33,518 nt of DNA from an uncultured Clostridia bacterium (GTDB taxonomy: Bacteria > Bacillota > Clostridia > TANB77 > CAG-508): assembly GCA_944386685.1 (NCBI GenBank), contig CALXCA010000024.1, positions 1-33,518 on the forward strand, written 5' to 3'. How positions within the stretch are numbered: the stretch's first letter is position 1; every line of letters begins with the position of its first letter. Of this stretch, positions 31,955-33,518 are shown one piece after another. The position numbers and the translations under genes are program-made. The notes below the pieces were generated by a model. That model was not told the DNA's origin. It ran no database searches and was given only the letters and a program-made list of their open reading frames with translations.

Positions 31955-33370
31955 TTATGTTTTTGTTACAAGAAGACTAGAAACAACATTTACATTTATA
32001 TCTGTAGAAAACTCTGCATTTTTATATTTTTCATCCCAGTTAAAATTTTCAAAATCTTTTTCAGTAGGGAAGTATTTTAAAGAAGATAAACAAAATTTAT
32101 CAATATCAACAGAATATTCTTTAGAAACTTTGTTAAAATACTTGTTCAACTCTTCATTAAAATAAGAGCTAGCAGTTTCAGAAACTTTTTCTAAAATAAC
32201 ATTATTTTCATAATCTATTTCATTGTCTAAAGAAATTATATCTGCTACTAAATCTAGTTTTACATTAATTTTTAATTTATCATTTTCAATTTTTGTATTA
32301 ATTTTAGCTTTTTTTTCTGGAGAGATTTGAAGTTCCATTTTAGAACCATCATTTAAAGGATTATTAATAGAAACTACACAAGTACTTATTTTATTATTAA
32401 TTAGAAGATGAGAAATTGTTTCAGATACAGTTAAATCTCCGCAATATTTATCATTTTTAAAAACGGCTAATCCTAGATTCTCAGTACCACGTTCACCAGA
32501 AATAGAACTACTTCCTGCAATTAAATTTTCTTGAGAAGTTATAACACTAGACTGTGCTGAGTTTTGTTCATTAGAACTACTAGGTGAGTTTTCTGAAGAT
32601 TCGCCACCACTCTCTGAATTGTTAGAAGAATCTTCTGAAGAGCTATTACTATTTTTAGAGTCTTTAGAAGAACTTTCTGAAGAACTACTGCCACTTTCTG
32701 AGCCTCCAGAAGAACTGCTATTATTTTCAGATGTTTTATTATCATTATCTCTTGCAGTTAAGTTTAATCCACCTAAAATAGCAGTAGAATCTCCACTTTT
32801 TCCTGAAAGGTCATTAAAGAAATTCCCAATTGTAATATCTGCAATATAACCAGTAAATTTACTTGTAATAGAAAAAGTCTCGTAATAGTGACTAGCAAGA
32901 GTTTCTATATTTGGCTTTACATTGTTGATATAATCATAAGCAGAACAATTACTAATAACAAGATTTGCACCAGGTCTAATTTCTTCATTATTAATTAAAC
33001 TATAAATTTCTTCAGAAATACCTTGTTCTGCTATTTCTTTAGAAAAAACAACAACACTACAATGAGCCAAGTTTACTTCCCTACCAATATAACTGTTTAT
33101 AAGATTAATTCCACTAAAAATAGAATCAGCTTCACAAGAGGTTAAAACAAAATTAGAGGAATCATCAGAAGAATTTCCTTTGGAAATTGCAGAATTTTTA
33201 GTAAATTGTGCAGTAATTTTAAATTTTGCATTTTCTCCTTTGTCAATACCTAAAGAAAATACATATGCAAGATTGCTTAGATTACGAGAAATATATGAAT
33301 TTGAGAAACCATATATAAAAAAGAAAAGCAAAATAAAAAAAATTAATATCCAAATTAAAGTTTTACTCAT
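31955..33370 (-). CDS. Ger(x)C-type spore germination receptor subunit
   Basis: 471 residues. C subunits of Ger receptors help spores respond to nutrients. The N-terminus is a membrane helix (about 4-22). Conserved regions include NLAYVFSLGIDKGENAKFKI, then AHCSVVVFSKEIAEQGI, and the C-terminal domain LVADIISLDNEIDYEN...YFNKVSKEYSVDIDKF. Two oddities: the usual lipobox Cys is missing, so anchoring is by an uncleaved helix; and residues about 208-279 are an almost pure Ser/Asn/Glu insert that lengthens the protein beyond the usual 370-400. No gerA or gerB partner is in view; they would lie upstream, beyond the window edge. Ribosome binding site AGAAAGGAATG. Confidence 0.82.
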   Translation of the reverse strand: MSKTLIWILIFFILLFFFIYGFSNSYISRNLSNLAYVFSLGIDKGENAKFKITAQFTKNSAISKGNSSDDSSNFVLTSCEADSIFSGINLINSYIGREVNLAHCSVVVFSKEIAEQGISEEIYSLINNEEIRPGANLVISNCSAYDYINNVKPNIETLASHYYETFSITSKFTGYIADITIGNFFNDLSGKSGDSTAILGGLNLTARDNDNKTSENNSSSSGGSESGSSSSESSSKDSKNSNSSSEDSSNNSESGGESSENSPSSSNEQNSAQSSVITSQENLIAGSSSISGERGTENLGLAVFKNDKYCGDLTVSETISHLLINNKISTCVVSINNPLNDGSKMELQISPEKKAKINTKIENDKLKINVKLDLVADIISLDNEIDYENNVILEKVSETASSYFNEELNKYFNKVSKEYSVDIDKFCLSSLKYFPTEKDFENFNWDEKYKNAEFSTDINVNVVSSLLVTKT

Positions 33371-33400
33371 GTTAAATCACATTCCTTTCTAAAGCATATT
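33371..33400 (-). promoter_or_regulatory. recurrent 5' leader, copy E (Ger(x)C gene)
   Basis: On the minus strand AATATGCTTTAGAAAGGAAT then GTGATTTAAC before ATG 33370. CTTT can pair with AAAG, covering the ribosome binding site as in copies A-D. The remaining 33401-33518 shows no gene. Confidence 0.5.
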
Positions 33401-33518
33401 AAAGCCCGACAGTTGCTACAGTTTAGTGAGAAATTTTAATTTATTAATAATAAATAAATTTTGAATACGATTGGAGGAAATTTAGAATTTCTTAAATTAA
33501 TTTTATGGAAAATGTTCG

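Overview
The window looks like chromosome from an uncultured, very AT-rich member of the Bacillota (gut-type Clostridia). The reasons are A-ending codons almost everywhere, strong AGGAGG-type ribosome binding sites, consensus TTGACA/TATAAT promoters with 17-base spacers, a Ger(x)C spore-germination protein, CdaA, and a very large Asn/Glu/Thr-rich wall-anchored adhesin. A genus cannot be named from the sequence alone.

Region 1 (about 1-11.7 kb) is a mobile or mobilizable element. It opens with a ladder of hairpins that looks like an origin of transfer, followed by a MobV-type relaxase. A visibly GC-richer island (about 1.8-4.6 kb) is nested in it: a DUF4236 protein, a large zinc-finger/coiled-coil protein with an internal second start, and a Zn-dependent phospholipase C-like protein. 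AT-rich accessory genes follow: a frameshifted DUF6076-like gene, a small helix-turn-helix protein behind a strong promoter and palindromic operator, several small proteins, and an AlbA_2/ATPase-type regulator with a 12-bp tandem repeat. The region ends with a large serine recombinase preceded by a 100-bp imperfect palindrome.

Region 2 (about 11.7-20.1 kb) is mostly core chromosome: an RsiV-like membrane protein, an HtrA protease, RNase HII, a prepilin-like protein, pyrimidine-nucleoside phosphorylase, a 49-residue membrane protein, the diadenylate cyclase CdaA, TruA and a small membrane protein.

Region 3 (about 20.1-25.8 kb) holds an apparently orphan attenuator (promoter, 15-codon leader peptide, long terminator hairpin), then a surface adhesin of about 1,584 residues. 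The adhesin's N-terminus lies in the -1 frame behind an A AAA AAG slippery heptamer. A 327-bp element with 70-bp inverted arms follows.

Region 4 (about 25.8-33.5 kb) carries asnS (minus), a TetR regulator with an acyl-CoA synthetase, a coiled-coil protein of unknown function, and tsaE and a Ger(x)C-type gene (minus).

The most unusual signal is a compact RNA motif present three times, upstream of the 49-residue membrane protein, the 172-residue membrane protein and the adhesin. It can form an H-type pseudoknot with the layout of a preQ1-I riboswitch, but the base that reads the ligand is changed and the downstream genes are envelope genes. A second recurrent leader (a CCTT...AAGG hairpin that covers the ribosome binding site) precedes rnhB, the pilin-like gene, asnS and the Ger(x)C gene, and also occurs once with no gene behind it.
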